Positions 17,171 through 26,156 of a DNA stretch of 64,000 bases are shown in pieces. The notes beneath the pieces are model-generated. The model saw only the letters and a program-made list of their open reading frames with translations. It was not told where the DNA came from and ran no database searches. The position numbers and the translations under genes are program-made. Origin of the DNA: Fen-1362 sp049516395 (GTDB taxonomy: Bacteria > Planctomycetota > Phycisphaerae > Sedimentisphaerales > Anaerobacaceae). Within the stretch, counting starts at the first letter, position 1. Every line of letters begins with the position of its first letter. The DNA lies in NCBI GenBank assembly GCA_049516395.1, contig JBEKTD010000010.1, positions 33,383-97,382 on the forward strand. Reading direction: 5' to 3'.

Positions 17171-18781
17171 TCAGCCCTCGTTGTTCTGGCCTTCGCTGCC
17201 GTTGGAGTGCTCCTCTGCGCCGACTTCGACAGTATCTTCTTCCGGCGGCTGCTCAGGAGCGCCAGCTTTTGGGAAGGTGAACAGGAACGTTGTTCCCTTA
17301 CCGACCTCGGATTCGAGCCAGATTTTGCCGCCGTAAAGCTCTACTATTTTCTTAACAACCGTAAGCCCGATACCGGTACTTTCAAATTCATCACGCGGCG
17401 CAAGTGTCTGGAATATCTTGAAGATGCGTTCCCAGTGTTTCTTCTCGATACCGGGGCCGTTGTCGGCGATGCCGAATCTCCAGTATTCGCCGTCTTCGGA
17501 GCAGTGCACTTTTATATGCCCTTCGGGCTTGTCCATATATTTCACGGCGTTACTGAGCAGGTTCTGGAAGACCTGTGTAATGCGTGTTTCCTCGCATTTG
17601 ACCGTCGGCAGGTCCGATTCGACAGTAATCTTTATATTCGCCGGCGGGGCGAGCATATCTATGATTTCCGGCAGAAGCTTATTAAGCTCAACTTCGGAAA
17701 GTTTTTCACGGACACGGCCAACCCTGGAATATTGCAGAATCCCGTCGATGAGGTTGTGCATTCTGTCAACTCGTTGCCTGAGCAGCTTCAATTGCTCCTG
17801 GCCGTCCTGGTCGAGCTTGTCGGCGTAGTCGGTGGATATCCAGTCCGCAAGCGTCTTTATCGCTCGAAGAGGCGCTTTAAGGTCGTGGCTGGCGATATAG
17901 GCGAAATCTTTCAACTCCTGGTTGACGCCCTCAAGTTCTTTGACCAGTTCCACCTGTTTATGTTCCGCTTTTTCTCGCTCTGTTATTTCAGAGGTGAGCT
18001 GTTTATTGGCGGTGGTCAGTTCGGAAGTGCGTTCCTGGACTCGCAACTCCAGTTCTACTTTGGCTTTGACCAGTTCTGAGTCGCGTTCCTGTATTTGCTC
18101 AAGCATTTCATTGAATGAATCGATAAGCAGACCGACCTCGTCATTGCTGTCTTTTATCGCCCTGGCGGAGTAATCTTTCTTTTTTGATACGCCTTGCGCC
18201 AGTTTGGCCAAGCTGAGAATCGGTCCTGAAATGAAACGCTGCAGTCGCGCCGAGACAATCCATGCGGCTATGACAGCCAGCAGCAGAACGGCAACAGTGT
18301 TTTGTGCGTTGCGTCTTAACGCCGCGTACATAGGGCTTAAATCTGAACGCAGGCATACAGTGCCTATTGTCTCATTGTCGAGCACTATTGGCTCAAAGAC
18401 GGTTAACAGATTGTCTGAGAAACTATAACCCGGCGGTTGAACCTGGATTGCCAAATGTTCTTTATTGGCTTCGGTTCTGGCGTAACTGACAAACGCATTT
18501 CCGTTTTTTTTGTAAACACAGCCGAAGACGATTGAAGAATCGGCCTTGAGGGCTTTTAAGGTTTTATCTGCATCTCCTGTGTCTTCAAATGTCAACGCGG
18601 CTTTGCAGTTGTCTGCAGTGATTTGTGCTTCGGTAAAAAGCTTTTCAACGAGGTTGCTCCGCAGACCTTGCCATTCCCAGAACACAAATGCTCCGCCCAC
18701 CACCATCAATGCCAACAAGCAGGTTAGCATAACGATGGCAATCAACTTTTGCTTAATGGCCAAATTCCGGATAAACAGCAT
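17171..18781 (-). CDS. Membrane histidine kinase with periplasmic CHASE8-like domain and HAMP
   Basis: The 536-residue protein has TM1 at about 12-36, a periplasmic domain of about 125 residues (AQITADNCKAALTFEDTGDA and LKALKADSSIVFGCVY, CHASE8-like), TM2 at about 160-180, HAMP (about 181-235), a coiled coil, HisKA with His299 (IASHDLKAPLRAI) and HATPase (NLLSNAVKYMD, DNGPGIEKK, STGIGLTVVKK). It is the only membrane kinase of the block, directly downstream of the YfiR-like gene with a 2-nt gap. YfiR proteins control the periplasmic side of membrane signalling proteins with this layout, so the YfiR-like protein probably acts on this kinase (inference). Confidence 0.93.
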   Translation of the reverse strand: MLFIRNLAIKQKLIAIVMLTCLLALMVVGGAFVFWEWQGLRSNLVEKLFTEAQITADNCKAALTFEDTGDADKTLKALKADSSIVFGCVYKKNGNAFVSYARTEANKEHLAIQVQPPGYSFSDNLLTVFEPIVLDNETIGTVCLRSDLSPMYAALRRNAQNTVAVLLLAVIAAWIVSARLQRFISGPILSLAKLAQGVSKKKDYSARAIKDSNDEVGLLIDSFNEMLEQIQERDSELVKAKVELELRVQERTSELTTANKQLTSEITEREKAEHKQVELVKELEGVNQELKDFAYIASHDLKAPLRAIKTLADWISTDYADKLDQDGQEQLKLLRQRVDRMHNLIDGILQYSRVGRVREKLSEVELNKLLPEIIDMLAPPANIKITVESDLPTVKCEETRITQVFQNLLSNAVKYMDKPEGHIKVHCSEDGEYWRFGIADNGPGIEKKHWERIFKIFQTLAPRDEFESTGIGLTVVKKIVELYGGKIWLESEVGKGTTFLFTFPKAGAPEQPPEEDTVEVGAEEHSNGSEGQNNEG

Positions 18782-18783
18782 GG

Positions 18784-19722
18784 TTATTTGGCCTCCTTCT
18801 GTGTTGTTTCGGAGAGGCCCGTTACTTCAGAACCATCTTTGATTACTTTTTTAGCAAGACGGAGAAGCTGAGACCTGATTTTTAGTCCTGCTTTTTCGGA
18901 TGCAGTCAGATTTATGTCGAATCGAACCTTGTTGTCTTCGATAACGAAGTTTACGGTACCGCCATCCTCGAGAAACCCCTGCGTGTCGGATACTGTCAGG
19001 ACGCCGTTATTCTTTAAAAGGTCAATTATTTCCCTGGTGTTTTTTCTTTCCGATTGGCATATAAACAGCAAATGACACTTTTTGAGAGCGTCCATTTGTC
19101 CATTGGCAATTGTTTCGATTACTGCCTTGATATCTTCAGCCTTTGACGGGTCGGCAAGAAGATATCCCTGTTTTTTAAGCTCTTCTATTTTTGCGGCTCG
19201 TGCGGCCGCGTCGGTTATGTTTTTGAGCCCGTCAAACTCATCCTCCGGTTTTATAACGATTTTGTTGTCATTGTCTCTGTATATGATATGGCTTTTGGTC
19301 AGGGCTTTAAGTTTTTCAGTCAATTCCGCCTTGTCTTTTCCTGCGGCATCTTTGAGTTGCTGTAAACTGTCAATGCGTTTTAAAACAACATTGCGCTCCT
19401 CGACTTTTTTGTCTTTTAGGATATCGGCAGCGGCGCCAAACGGGTCCTGGCCGATGATACCGATGGTTATCTGGTTGCCGGTTTTTGCCGTTTTTTCTTC
19501 GGGCCAGTCAACAAACTTCAGGAAGTTATACATAAAGGCGGCTTTGACCTCGTATTCCTTATACTGGGCCGACTGCGATTCCGCCGGGTACACATCGGAT
19601 ATCATTATGCCGCTCAGTAATACGAGGCAGGGGACAAGTAGTCCGGCTATTCGCCTGGCTCCTGTTCCTGCCGCAGACCGTGAGGTCTTGCTCTTTAAGT
19701 TATGCGTTTTTTCTCGAGCCAT
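18784..19722 (-). CDS. YfiR/HmsC-like periplasmic protein (DUF4154) with a large insertion
   Basis: A signal anchor (about 22-45) is followed by the family's opening (YEVKAAFMYNFLKFVDWPEE) and IGIIGQDPFG, and by the family's end (CHLLFICQSE, GVLTVSDTQGFLEDGGTVNF, RFDINLTASEKAGLKI). Between them residues about 126-213 form a charged helical segment absent from usual members, which run to about 180 residues against 312 here. In Pseudomonas YfiR represses a membrane cyclase from the periplasm; here the downstream partner is a kinase. It lies 29 bp after the TonB-dependent receptor, a common arrangement. Confidence 0.88.
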   Translation of the reverse strand: MAREKTHNLKSKTSRSAAGTGARRIAGLLVPCLVLLSGIMISDVYPAESQSAQYKEYEVKAAFMYNFLKFVDWPEEKTAKTGNQITIGIIGQDPFGAAADILKDKKVEERNVVLKRIDSLQQLKDAAGKDKAELTEKLKALTKSHIIYRDNDNKIVIKPEDEFDGLKNITDAAARAAKIEELKKQGYLLADPSKAEDIKAVIETIANGQMDALKKCHLLFICQSERKNTREIIDLLKNNGVLTVSDTQGFLEDGGTVNFVIEDNKVRFDINLTASEKAGLKIRSQLLRLAKKVIKDGSEVTGLSETTQKEAK

Positions 19723-19751
19723 AAGTTATATACCTAAATAGTACCCAGTCG

Positions 19752-21926
19752 TTAGAATTTGTATTCCACAGAAACGCCTATGGCTGGTGCCTCGCAACGG
19801 TAATCACCGTTGCTGTCCAGGTAATTGCGTTTGTTGAGGTCTATGTTAAAAATACCCAGCAGGTTGTAACCTGTTATACCTATGGTCAGGTTTTTGCTCG
19901 CCTTGTATTCCAAACCGAGATTCAGGAAGTAGTCGCCTCGATATGCCTTTTCCCATCCGTCTTCGATGAATTGGCCGCCGCCGGAGTAGATATCGGGATA
20001 AAGTCTATTATAATCCTTCGTACCGGGGAATCCCCAGTACATACGGAACGATCCGTTCAAAGTCCATTTGTCGTCGAGTTTTTGTTGAACCGTTAGTTTG
20101 GTAATATTATTGGACCAGTTATCCAGGTCGTCGCCATAGCCGTATGGTTTGGCTGTTTCAAAAGTGCTTGCGCCCGGTTCAAGATTAAATGCAAGCAGTT
20201 TAGTATAACCGTGCGATAGAATTAAACGGGTCGTTTCGGTGTGGTAGGAGGCCTCAAGCTCGAAGCCACAGTCTTTCTGTGTCCCGACAGCGGCACTTTG
20301 TCCAGTAGTTGCGTCCCACGAGACAAGGTAGAAATTGTAATGTAGGAACAAAGATGCGTCGAAGTCGAAGTTTTTATTTTGTTGCCTTTCATAACGAAAT
20401 TCGAGGGTATCGACTTTTTCCGGGGTGCTTTTGCCGCCGCCATTCATAGCTTGTAGTTTCATTTCTTCTTCGTTGTTTGCACGCACCGAGCGAGACCACA
20501 TCAGCTTAAGGGTATCTTTTTCGGTCGGCGAGTAAACAATCGCCGCACGGGGCGATAACATCGGGTCGGTATATGTATGCTTATCCATTCTGCCCCCTAA
20601 GAATGTTGTCCACTCGCTGTTGATATTCCATTGCCATTCACCCAGCAGTGAATACATATTTGTTGACCATCGCGGCATAGTAGGAGTCAGTTCCTGGCTT
20701 AGCGGAGCCGTATCGTAGAGCGGATTCTGGTAACCAAGTTCACGGTGGGATATCTCGGAGCCGAAGGCAATCTTGTGCTGTTCGTTGGGCGTCCATTGCA
20801 ATAATATCTTGCCGTTGTACTCATCTTCACGATAGTTATCGGACATTGAATTTTGTCTGTATTCTGCAAAATCAGTCGTTACATAGCTGGCTGAGTAGTC
20901 GATATCGATATCTTTTGTAAGTTCCTGTTTATACCCGATAAAACCGGTCATCTGTTGATAATAGTAATAGTTATTAGTAATAGGCGTTACGCCAAACCCC
21001 ACTGGTGCCGGAACAATACTTTGAGGTGCCCATGGAAATTGCTGACCGCCGCGGGTGTAACGTCCCCAGATATCCCAGTCGCCTTTTGTTAGCTCTATGT
21101 GCATTTTTGCCGGCGGTTCGTTTCTGGCAGATTGTCCGTCACGACATATAGGGGCGTTTGTAAATGGGTCACCCGCGTCAGGGCCACCGGGGAAGTTATA
21201 AGGGAAAATCAGTGGAGCATCATATTTGCTTGCGCCGTCTTGTTTGCTGCCGCCGGCATATACGAAAAGGCCGCCGTCGTTGTCGTCGAATGCCTGGCCG
21301 TGTTTCACTTCGCCTGAATAGAACTCATCGATAGCGCCCATCCGGCCTGTGACCTCCGTGCCTTTGAAGGTGTTGGCGTTAAAAGTAATTATGTTAATAA
21401 CCATCGATATTGCACCGGGGCCGTAAAGGGCGGAACCCGGGCCACGCACGATGTCAATATGGTCAATGTCCTGCAGCATTACGAGGTCGCGTTCGGTCAG
21501 CACTCCATAGTGTGTGTGCTCATTCATAACGCGTCCATTGACAAGCAGGAGGTATTTATCGTCCCTGTCGTTGATGCTTCCTCGCAGTCCAATGTGGTCT
21601 GATTCCCAGTGATGGCGTATTACCTGCAGGTTGGGGACATAGATATCGAGCAATTCATACAAACTGCGTGCGCCGGAGGCCTTAATCTGTTCGGCGGTGA
21701 TGGTTGTTACTGCAGCCGGGACAAGGCGAGGTGTGGTCTTGGTCAGTGTCGCCGTGGACACGACCTCGACATTCATCAGGTCTTCTATTGAGAGATCGGT
21801 CAAGTCGGTTTTTTGTTTCGGCTCTTTTTGTTCTGCTGCAGCCATTTGCGAGCTTATGTTTATGACCATCAGGATGGATGGCAACAGGAGCCACTTTGTT
21901 GCTGGCCTTGTTTCACGTGTTTTCAT
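19752..21926 (-). CDS. TonB-dependent outer-membrane receptor
   Basis: The ATG at 21926 (MKTRETRPATKWLLLP) is preferred over an upstream TTG because it gives a proper signal peptide ending near MAAAEQ. The mature protein has the LSIEDLMNVEVVSTAT segment typical of receptors found beside YfiR genes, a plug domain (PAAVTTITAEQIKASGARSL, LRGSINDRDD, IDIVRGPGSALYGPGA) and a long beta-barrel ending in VEYKF with the expected C-terminal Phe. The ligand is unknown. Because it heads a sensory operon rather than a transport operon, it may act in ligand sensing (inference). Confidence 0.92.
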   Translation of the reverse strand: MKTRETRPATKWLLLPSILMVINISSQMAAAEQKEPKQKTDLTDLSIEDLMNVEVVSTATLTKTTPRLVPAAVTTITAEQIKASGARSLYELLDIYVPNLQVIRHHWESDHIGLRGSINDRDDKYLLLVNGRVMNEHTHYGVLTERDLVMLQDIDHIDIVRGPGSALYGPGAISMVINIITFNANTFKGTEVTGRMGAIDEFYSGEVKHGQAFDDNDGGLFVYAGGSKQDGASKYDAPLIFPYNFPGGPDAGDPFTNAPICRDGQSARNEPPAKMHIELTKGDWDIWGRYTRGGQQFPWAPQSIVPAPVGFGVTPITNNYYYYQQMTGFIGYKQELTKDIDIDYSASYVTTDFAEYRQNSMSDNYREDEYNGKILLQWTPNEQHKIAFGSEISHRELGYQNPLYDTAPLSQELTPTMPRWSTNMYSLLGEWQWNINSEWTTFLGGRMDKHTYTDPMLSPRAAIVYSPTEKDTLKLMWSRSVRANNEEEMKLQAMNGGGKSTPEKVDTLEFRYERQQNKNFDFDASLFLHYNFYLVSWDATTGQSAAVGTQKDCGFELEASYHTETTRLILSHGYTKLLAFNLEPGASTFETAKPYGYGDDLDNWSNNITKLTVQQKLDDKWTLNGSFRMYWGFPGTKDYNRLYPDIYSGGGQFIEDGWEKAYRGDYFLNLGLEYKASKNLTIGITGYNLLGIFNIDLNKRNYLDSNGDYRCEAPAIGVSVEYKF

Positions 21927-22021
21927 AGCATTACTTTCCAAATTAAAAATTTACCCTGTAACATGGGCAGTTAATGTAAACCTGGCTCTTTTCGTCGGCA
22001 AAACCGGCGAAAGAAGGGATT

Positions 22022-22417
22022 TCAGCTCTTTTTTGCTTTTGCGCATTTTTCAAGTTTTTCCCTGATTGTTTTGCCTAATTGTATTGGATTAAATGGCTTT
22101 GTGATGTAATCATCGGCGCCCATTTCAATCGCTTGTGTGACGTCGCTAATCATACCCTTGGCGGTAAGCATAAAGACCGGGATGTGTTCGGTGCTGCTGT
22201 CGGCCTTCAGTTTCGCGAGAATCTGTAGCCCGTTCATTACAGGCATAAGCCAGTCAAGCAGTATTAAATCCAGGTTTTTCTCATGCGCAAGTTTCATACC
22301 CGTAGCGCCATCTTCGGCCAGATACACCTCAAAGCCATCCAGCTTGAGGTTGTATTCCAGTACTCTCCTGATATGGGCCTCATCCTCGACAATCAGTATT
22401 GTAAATTGCTCGCTCAT
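22022..22417 (-). CDS. Single-domain response regulator, PhoB/CheY-like
   Basis: This 131-residue receiver (FTILIVEDEAHIRRVLEYNL) has acceptor Asp in LILLDWLMPVMNG, switch Thr in VFMLTAKG and Lys-Pro in DDYITKPFNP. It belongs to a different REC subfamily from the Rcp1-like regulators downstream. It lies 95 bp upstream of the TonB-dependent receptor on the same strand and may be the first gene of the same unit. Confidence 0.9.
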   Translation of the reverse strand: MSEQFTILIVEDEAHIRRVLEYNLKLDGFEVYLAEDGATGMKLAHEKNLDLILLDWLMPVMNGLQILAKLKADSSTEHIPVFMLTAKGMISDVTQAIEMGADDYITKPFNPIQLGKTIREKLEKCAKAKKS

Positions 22418-22811
22418 AGTTTAAGACCATAACAATTTAGCGATATGTCGTAGCCGAAAATACTTTACATCCAGTTATTTTCAATATTTTTTCGCAAGTG
22501 CACAATTTTCTAAAAGTTACGATGTTGTAATATCGGCATCTTTCAGGGCTGATTTAATCAAAGAACGGTTTTTATGTGGGGTTTAATTCCTGGCGCCTCC
22601 GGTTCAACCGTTAGATGATATATGTGGTGCATAAATCCTTATAGATAAGATAGTTATATGCTATAAACAGCAAGGGGGCGATATGTGGTTTAAATGGCGT
22701 TTTAACTCAGCGTCATTAAAATTATGATGGTCCGATATTATTGGAGCGTCAAAAGCGGTTCTCTGATGATGGTCGGTGGTATAAATAAAAAAGCTATCCC
22801 GAAGCAGCAAG
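22418..22811. other. 394-bp intergenic stretch, nothing firm
   Basis: This AT-rich stretch probably holds the promoter of the signalling block. A 14-codon frame (MWFKWRFNSASLKL) begins at the ATG at 22683 after AAGGGGG, but nothing supports it as a gene. I see no convincing promoter pair or terminator. Confidence 0.3.
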
Positions 22812-23660
22812 CTATGCTATCGCCGCCAATGGTATAATGAGTTGCAGCAGTTTCTCGACGGTGTATGATTTGGCAAGGTCTATGGGCAGTACACATCCGT
22901 GGTCGTGGTCAGAGGCGATAATTATCAGATTGTTACCCGCTTTGCTGCATCCGGTTTCCTGTCTCTGGTGGCCGAGGATAAAAGTGTCCGCGTCGAGTGA
23001 CTTTGACATTGCATCCAGCAAACGCTGGCTGTGACTTCTGCCCCACGTCAGCAAATACGCCGAACCAGGCCTGATTATGTCGTTGATTCTGAGCTGCCTT
23101 TCAAAAATGCGTTTGTCAAACTTATCGGCATAATGGTCCCCAGGAAGTGAATGACAGACAAGTATCCCGTTGTTGCATTTGACCGCAAGCGGCTGGGAAA
23201 ACAAAAATTGCTTTATCGCCAGTTTTATCCGTTCGCTGGCGTGACGGAATTCCCTGTCTAACGCGGAACGCATCGCCACGTTCATTTCTTTGCCGTTTTT
23301 CATAACGTCGGTGTTGCTGATGAACGCCGTATCGTGGTTGCCCATTATTATGTGCACACGGTCCGGGAATTTTACCTTGTAAGCAACCGCGTCGAACAGC
23401 AGCTTGTATGACAGGCATCCTCCCTCTTCGTCCTCCGGGCCGCCGTGTATGATTTCCTGAAGGATTACATGGGTGTTTTTATTCTGCCCCAGGTTGGCTA
23501 ACGCAACTATCCGTTCAAAATTTCTCCGATGTCCGTGAAGGTCACCCGTGATTATTACAGACCCGTGAGAGGGCAGACGAACAAGGTTGCCCTGTCTGAA
23601 TTTGTCCGCATTGTTGGCTTCCATGCCTTTATTTAACATCTCGATGATTTTTTCGGGCAT
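22812..23660 (-). CDS. Metallophosphoesterase, PPP Ser/Thr phosphatase-like
   Basis: The 282-residue protein has the calcineurin-type metal motifs GDLHGHRRNF (about residue 38), GNHD (about 108), VCHSLPGDH (about 170) and a late GHQRQE. The GDxHG, GNHD and GH set is that of PPP-family phosphatases, although the usual GDxVDRG is replaced by an acidic HGGPEDEEGG segment. It lies 83 bp downstream of a Ser/Thr protein kinase on the same strand, which suggests a kinase-phosphatase pair acting on shared targets (inference). A nucleotide-directed phosphoesterase is an alternative. Confidence 0.82.
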   Translation of the reverse strand: MPEKIIEMLNKGMEANNADKFRQGNLVRLPSHGSVIITGDLHGHRRNFERIVALANLGQNKNTHVILQEIIHGGPEDEEGGCLSYKLLFDAVAYKVKFPDRVHIIMGNHDTAFISNTDVMKNGKEMNVAMRSALDREFRHASERIKLAIKQFLFSQPLAVKCNNGILVCHSLPGDHYADKFDKRIFERQLRINDIIRPGSAYLLTWGRSHSQRLLDAMSKSLDADTFILGHQRQETGCSKAGNNLIIIASDHDHGCVLPIDLAKSYTVEKLLQLIIPLAAIA

Positions 23661-23743
23661 CTTTCAGGTCCATATTGTTTAAATAGCAGATTCTTGCCTA
23701 AACCTAAGGGAAGGATAGCTTTGCGGCTTTGTTCTGTCAAGGG

Positions 23744-24592
23744 TTATTGGGAGTTTGTCTTCGACTTGTTGCTGAGTATGCTGTGTATCATCAAATCCAG
23801 ACGGGATATCACGGCCATCATATCTGCGGGCCGTTTTATTGGGTCTTCCTCGATGCAATCCATCACTAATTTGGATATACCTGCCGGTATCTGGGGTCTG
23901 ATTTCATTAGGCGGACGCACCTGCTCCTGCGGCACGGGTAGTCCGAATGGGTCTTTTTTAGGTATCATGGTCGGGATTGTCCTGCCGGTCAACGCCCAGT
24001 ACATTGTTGCGCCAAGGTTGAAAATGTCGGTCTTGGGGCCTAATGGCTTGCGTTGAACCTGTTCGGGTGCAATATAATCTGGCGTGCCCTGAATACGCCG
24101 TTTGGTTGTCCCTATCCGGCAGCTCTGTCCAAGGTCGATGATTCTGATGGCGCCTGCTTTGTTCAGCAGGATATTATTCGGCTTTATATCACAGTGAGCC
24201 AGCCCGCACTGGTGCATCGCGTTAAGCCCCGTCGCCACCATTCGGAATACGAGCATTACGTCGAGCAGGCTCAAAGCAGGCCCTTCCTCAAGCGATTGCC
24301 CGTCGAAGTATTCCATTGCAAGCAGCATCTCTTTGGTTTTGAGCATGCTGCGTATTTTTTTGAGCTTGTAACACTTGCGAATGTACGGGTGGGTTATTTT
24401 CTGCGCGATTTTGAATTCGGTCTCGACCTGTTCGAAAATGCGGACGTCCTCCGGCCTTTCGAGAATGACACGCTTTAACGCGATTTCTTTCCCGTCCGAG
24501 TCGTCGGTGGCAAGGTAGATTGTCGTGCGCGCACCGACTCCGATGCGTTTTTTAATAGTGTATCCGCCTATGTCAAGTATGTCTCTTGCCAT
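23744..24592 (-). CDS. Soluble Ser/Thr protein kinase (Hanks type)
   Basis: The 282-residue protein is a lone kinase domain. It has a Gly-loop GVGARTTIYLA, ATP-anchoring Lys40 (EIALKRVI), the catalytic loop HCDIKPNN (Asp135), an Asp-Leu-Gly in place of Asp-Phe-Gly (IIDLGQS, Asp153), and GTPDYIAPEQV. Cys precedes the catalytic Asp, so it is a non-RD kinase, often not controlled by activation-loop phosphorylation. There is no membrane helix or PASTA domain. The adjacent PPP-like phosphatase is the probable counterpart. Confidence 0.92.
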   Translation of the reverse strand: MARDILDIGGYTIKKRIGVGARTTIYLATDDSDGKEIALKRVILERPEDVRIFEQVETEFKIAQKITHPYIRKCYKLKKIRSMLKTKEMLLAMEYFDGQSLEEGPALSLLDVMLVFRMVATGLNAMHQCGLAHCDIKPNNILLNKAGAIRIIDLGQSCRIGTTKRRIQGTPDYIAPEQVQRKPLGPKTDIFNLGATMYWALTGRTIPTMIPKKDPFGLPVPQEQVRPPNEIRPQIPAGISKLVMDCIEEDPIKRPADMMAVISRLDLMIHSILSNKSKTNSQ

Positions 24593-24845
24593 GTCTTTAA
24601 AACCATTGGAATACGCGTATCTGCCTTGTCTGCCGACAGGCCGGGTGGCTCAAACCCCCTTTATTATCGGTTCTCGCCGCGACCGCCTAAACCTTGAAAA
24701 ACCTGAAGTATACAAATAATTTACCTTTTTGTCCAGAGGGCAGACCTTGTTTGCTACTTAATTTTTTGCGGATATTGGTTCAAAATCGGCCCTTTCGCTT
24801 GACAACCCCGCCAAATCTGTGATAATCTGACGTGATATTTGTGTT

Positions 24846-24918
24846 TCCCCGATAGCTCAATCGGTAGAGCGAGCGGCTGTTAACCGCTAGGTTCCAGGTT
24901 CGAGCCCTGGTCGGGGAG
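24846..24918 (+). tRNA. tRNA-Asn (anticodon GTT)
   Basis: The 7-bp acceptor TCCCCGA (24846-24852) pairs with TCGGGGA (24911-24917), discriminator G at 24918. The D arm has GCTC and GAGC, the anticodon stem AGCGG/CCGCT holds loop CTGTTAA with GTT at 24879-24881, and the T arm is CCAGG TTCGAGC CCTGG. CCA is not encoded. Confidence 0.97.
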
Positions 24919-24955
24919 TTTTTGTACAACCGTACGACATTCGTATTGTTGATAA

Positions 24956-24987
24956 ACGCCTCCCTTGTGAAAGGGGGGTGTTTTGTT
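24956..24987 (+). terminator. Probable terminator of the tRNA gene
   Basis: ACGCCTCCCTT pairs with AAGGGGGGTGT, including two G-T pairs, around a GTGA tetraloop. It is followed by TTTGTT. It lies 37 bp after the tRNA and upstream of the transporter gene. Confidence 0.7.
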
Positions 24988-25059
24988 AAGATGAAAAATT
25001 ACATCCCCTGATAGTATGCAGACCGCCGAGACAACTTTTGGGGCAAGAGGAATCGCATA

Positions 25060-25935
25060 ATGGCTGATATAAAAAAGCATTATCGTGAGATTCAAAAAGT
25101 CCTGTGGATTGTTTTGGTTTTGAACTGGGCGGTCGCGGCAGCCAAGATAATTTTTGGATATATAAGCGGCTCGACCAGTATGACCGCAGATGGTTTCCAT
25201 TCTGTGTCCGATGGCATTTCGAATATAATAGGTCTCATCGGTATTCGCTTCTGCTCGCAGCCGAAGGATGAGGACCATCCTTACGGCCATAAGAAATACG
25301 AGACGCTTTTTGCCCTGGGGATAGCCGCGATGCTTCTTATAGTGGCGTTTAATCTCGGCAAAGCGGGCGTCGTCCGGATTATCAACCCCATAGTTCCCCA
25401 TGTCGATTTTATCTGTTTTGCGGTAATGGTTATTACCCTTATTATCAATATCGCGGTTATGATTTATGAATATCGGCGTGGGAAACAACTGCAGAGCGAT
25501 ATTTTGGTTGCCGATTCGATGCACACGCGGGCGGACATATCTACCTCGTTTTCAGTTATCGTGGCATTGGTCTTCGTGAAGCTGGGCATCCCGATTGTTG
25601 ACCCTGTCATTACGCTGGTTATTGCGGGATTTATCGCGCATTCGGCGTTTGTTATCATACGGCAGGAGTCGGCGATATTATGCGATGCCGTCGCGATAAC
25701 GGATACCAAGAAGATTGAAGCGGTCGTGCTTGGAATAAAGGGTGTAAAAAGCTGCCACAAGATTCGCACCCGAGGCCGGCTCGATGACGTGCATCTCGAC
25801 CTTCATATCCATATTGACGCGGATATGACGATGCGGGATTCGCATTTGCTAAATCATACAATTCAAAAAGAGATAATGAGCGTGTTCCCTCAGATTGTCG
25901 ATGTGCTTGTTCATATGGAACCTGATTCACGCTAA
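25060..25935 (+). CDS. Cation diffusion facilitator family transporter
   Basis: The 291-residue protein has six transmembrane segments (about 15-35, 42-60, 83-103, 115-138, 158-175 and 182-200). It carries the CDF metal-site motifs HSVSD (residues about 47-51, with the Asp of TADGFHSVSD), and DSMHTRAD in helix 5. The DEDHPYGHKKYE loop and the cytoplasmic C-terminal domain (DVHLDLHIHIDADMT) are typical. It should export divalent metal (Zn, Fe, Mn or Co) by proton antiport. AGAGGA lies upstream of the ATG. A terminator at 26041 closes the unit. Confidence 0.94.
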   Translation: MADIKKHYREIQKVLWIVLVLNWAVAAAKIIFGYISGSTSMTADGFHSVSDGISNIIGLIGIRFCSQPKDEDHPYGHKKYETLFALGIAAMLLIVAFNLGKAGVVRIINPIVPHVDFICFAVMVITLIINIAVMIYEYRRGKQLQSDILVADSMHTRADISTSFSVIVALVFVKLGIPIVDPVITLVIAGFIAHSAFVIIRQESAILCDAVAITDTKKIEAVVLGIKGVKSCHKIRTRGRLDDVHLDLHIHIDADMTMRDSHLLNHTIQKEIMSVFPQIVDVLVHMEPDSR

Positions 25936-25955
25936 GCAGGTAAAGGAGAAATTAT

Positions 25956-26009
25956 ATGTGCCGGGGATGCCCTTCGCTTATTTCTACGAAAAAACAACAG
26001 GTTGGATAG
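25956..26009 (+). CDS. Very short frame with a strong ribosome site (17 codons), doubtful
   Basis: AAAGGAG lies 6 nt before the ATG of a 17-residue frame (MCRGCPSLISTKKQQVG) directly after the transporter gene. The strong ribosome site is the only support. It may be the surviving start of a truncated gene or a real micropeptide; CxxC-like spacing (Cys2 and Cys5) is visible. Confidence 0.25.
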   Translation: MCRGCPSLISTKKQQVG

Positions 26010-26040
26010 CTGCGTTTCGAGTTTTTTGATTGTTCAAAAA

Positions 26041-26070
26041 AAGAGCCCCTCGTTGTTGAGAGGGGCTCTT
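26041..26070. terminator. Bidirectional Rho-independent terminator
   Basis: AAGAGCCCCTC at 26041-26051 pairs with GAGGGGCTCTT at 26060-26070, an 11-bp stem with an 8-nt loop. A-run upstream and T-rich sequence downstream allow termination on both strands, between the convergent transporter and RRM genes. Confidence 0.92.
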
Positions 26071-26156
26071 ATATTTTATTGACTAATGGCCGCCGATAAG
26101 AAACACTCAATATTGAGTTCCGGCTGCCTGAAAATGCTATGTTTCGTTGCTAACGG

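Noticed and set aside
22683..22727. A 14-codon frame after AAGGGGG
   Set aside because: Only a purine run supports it; there is no sign of a signal peptide or other feature.
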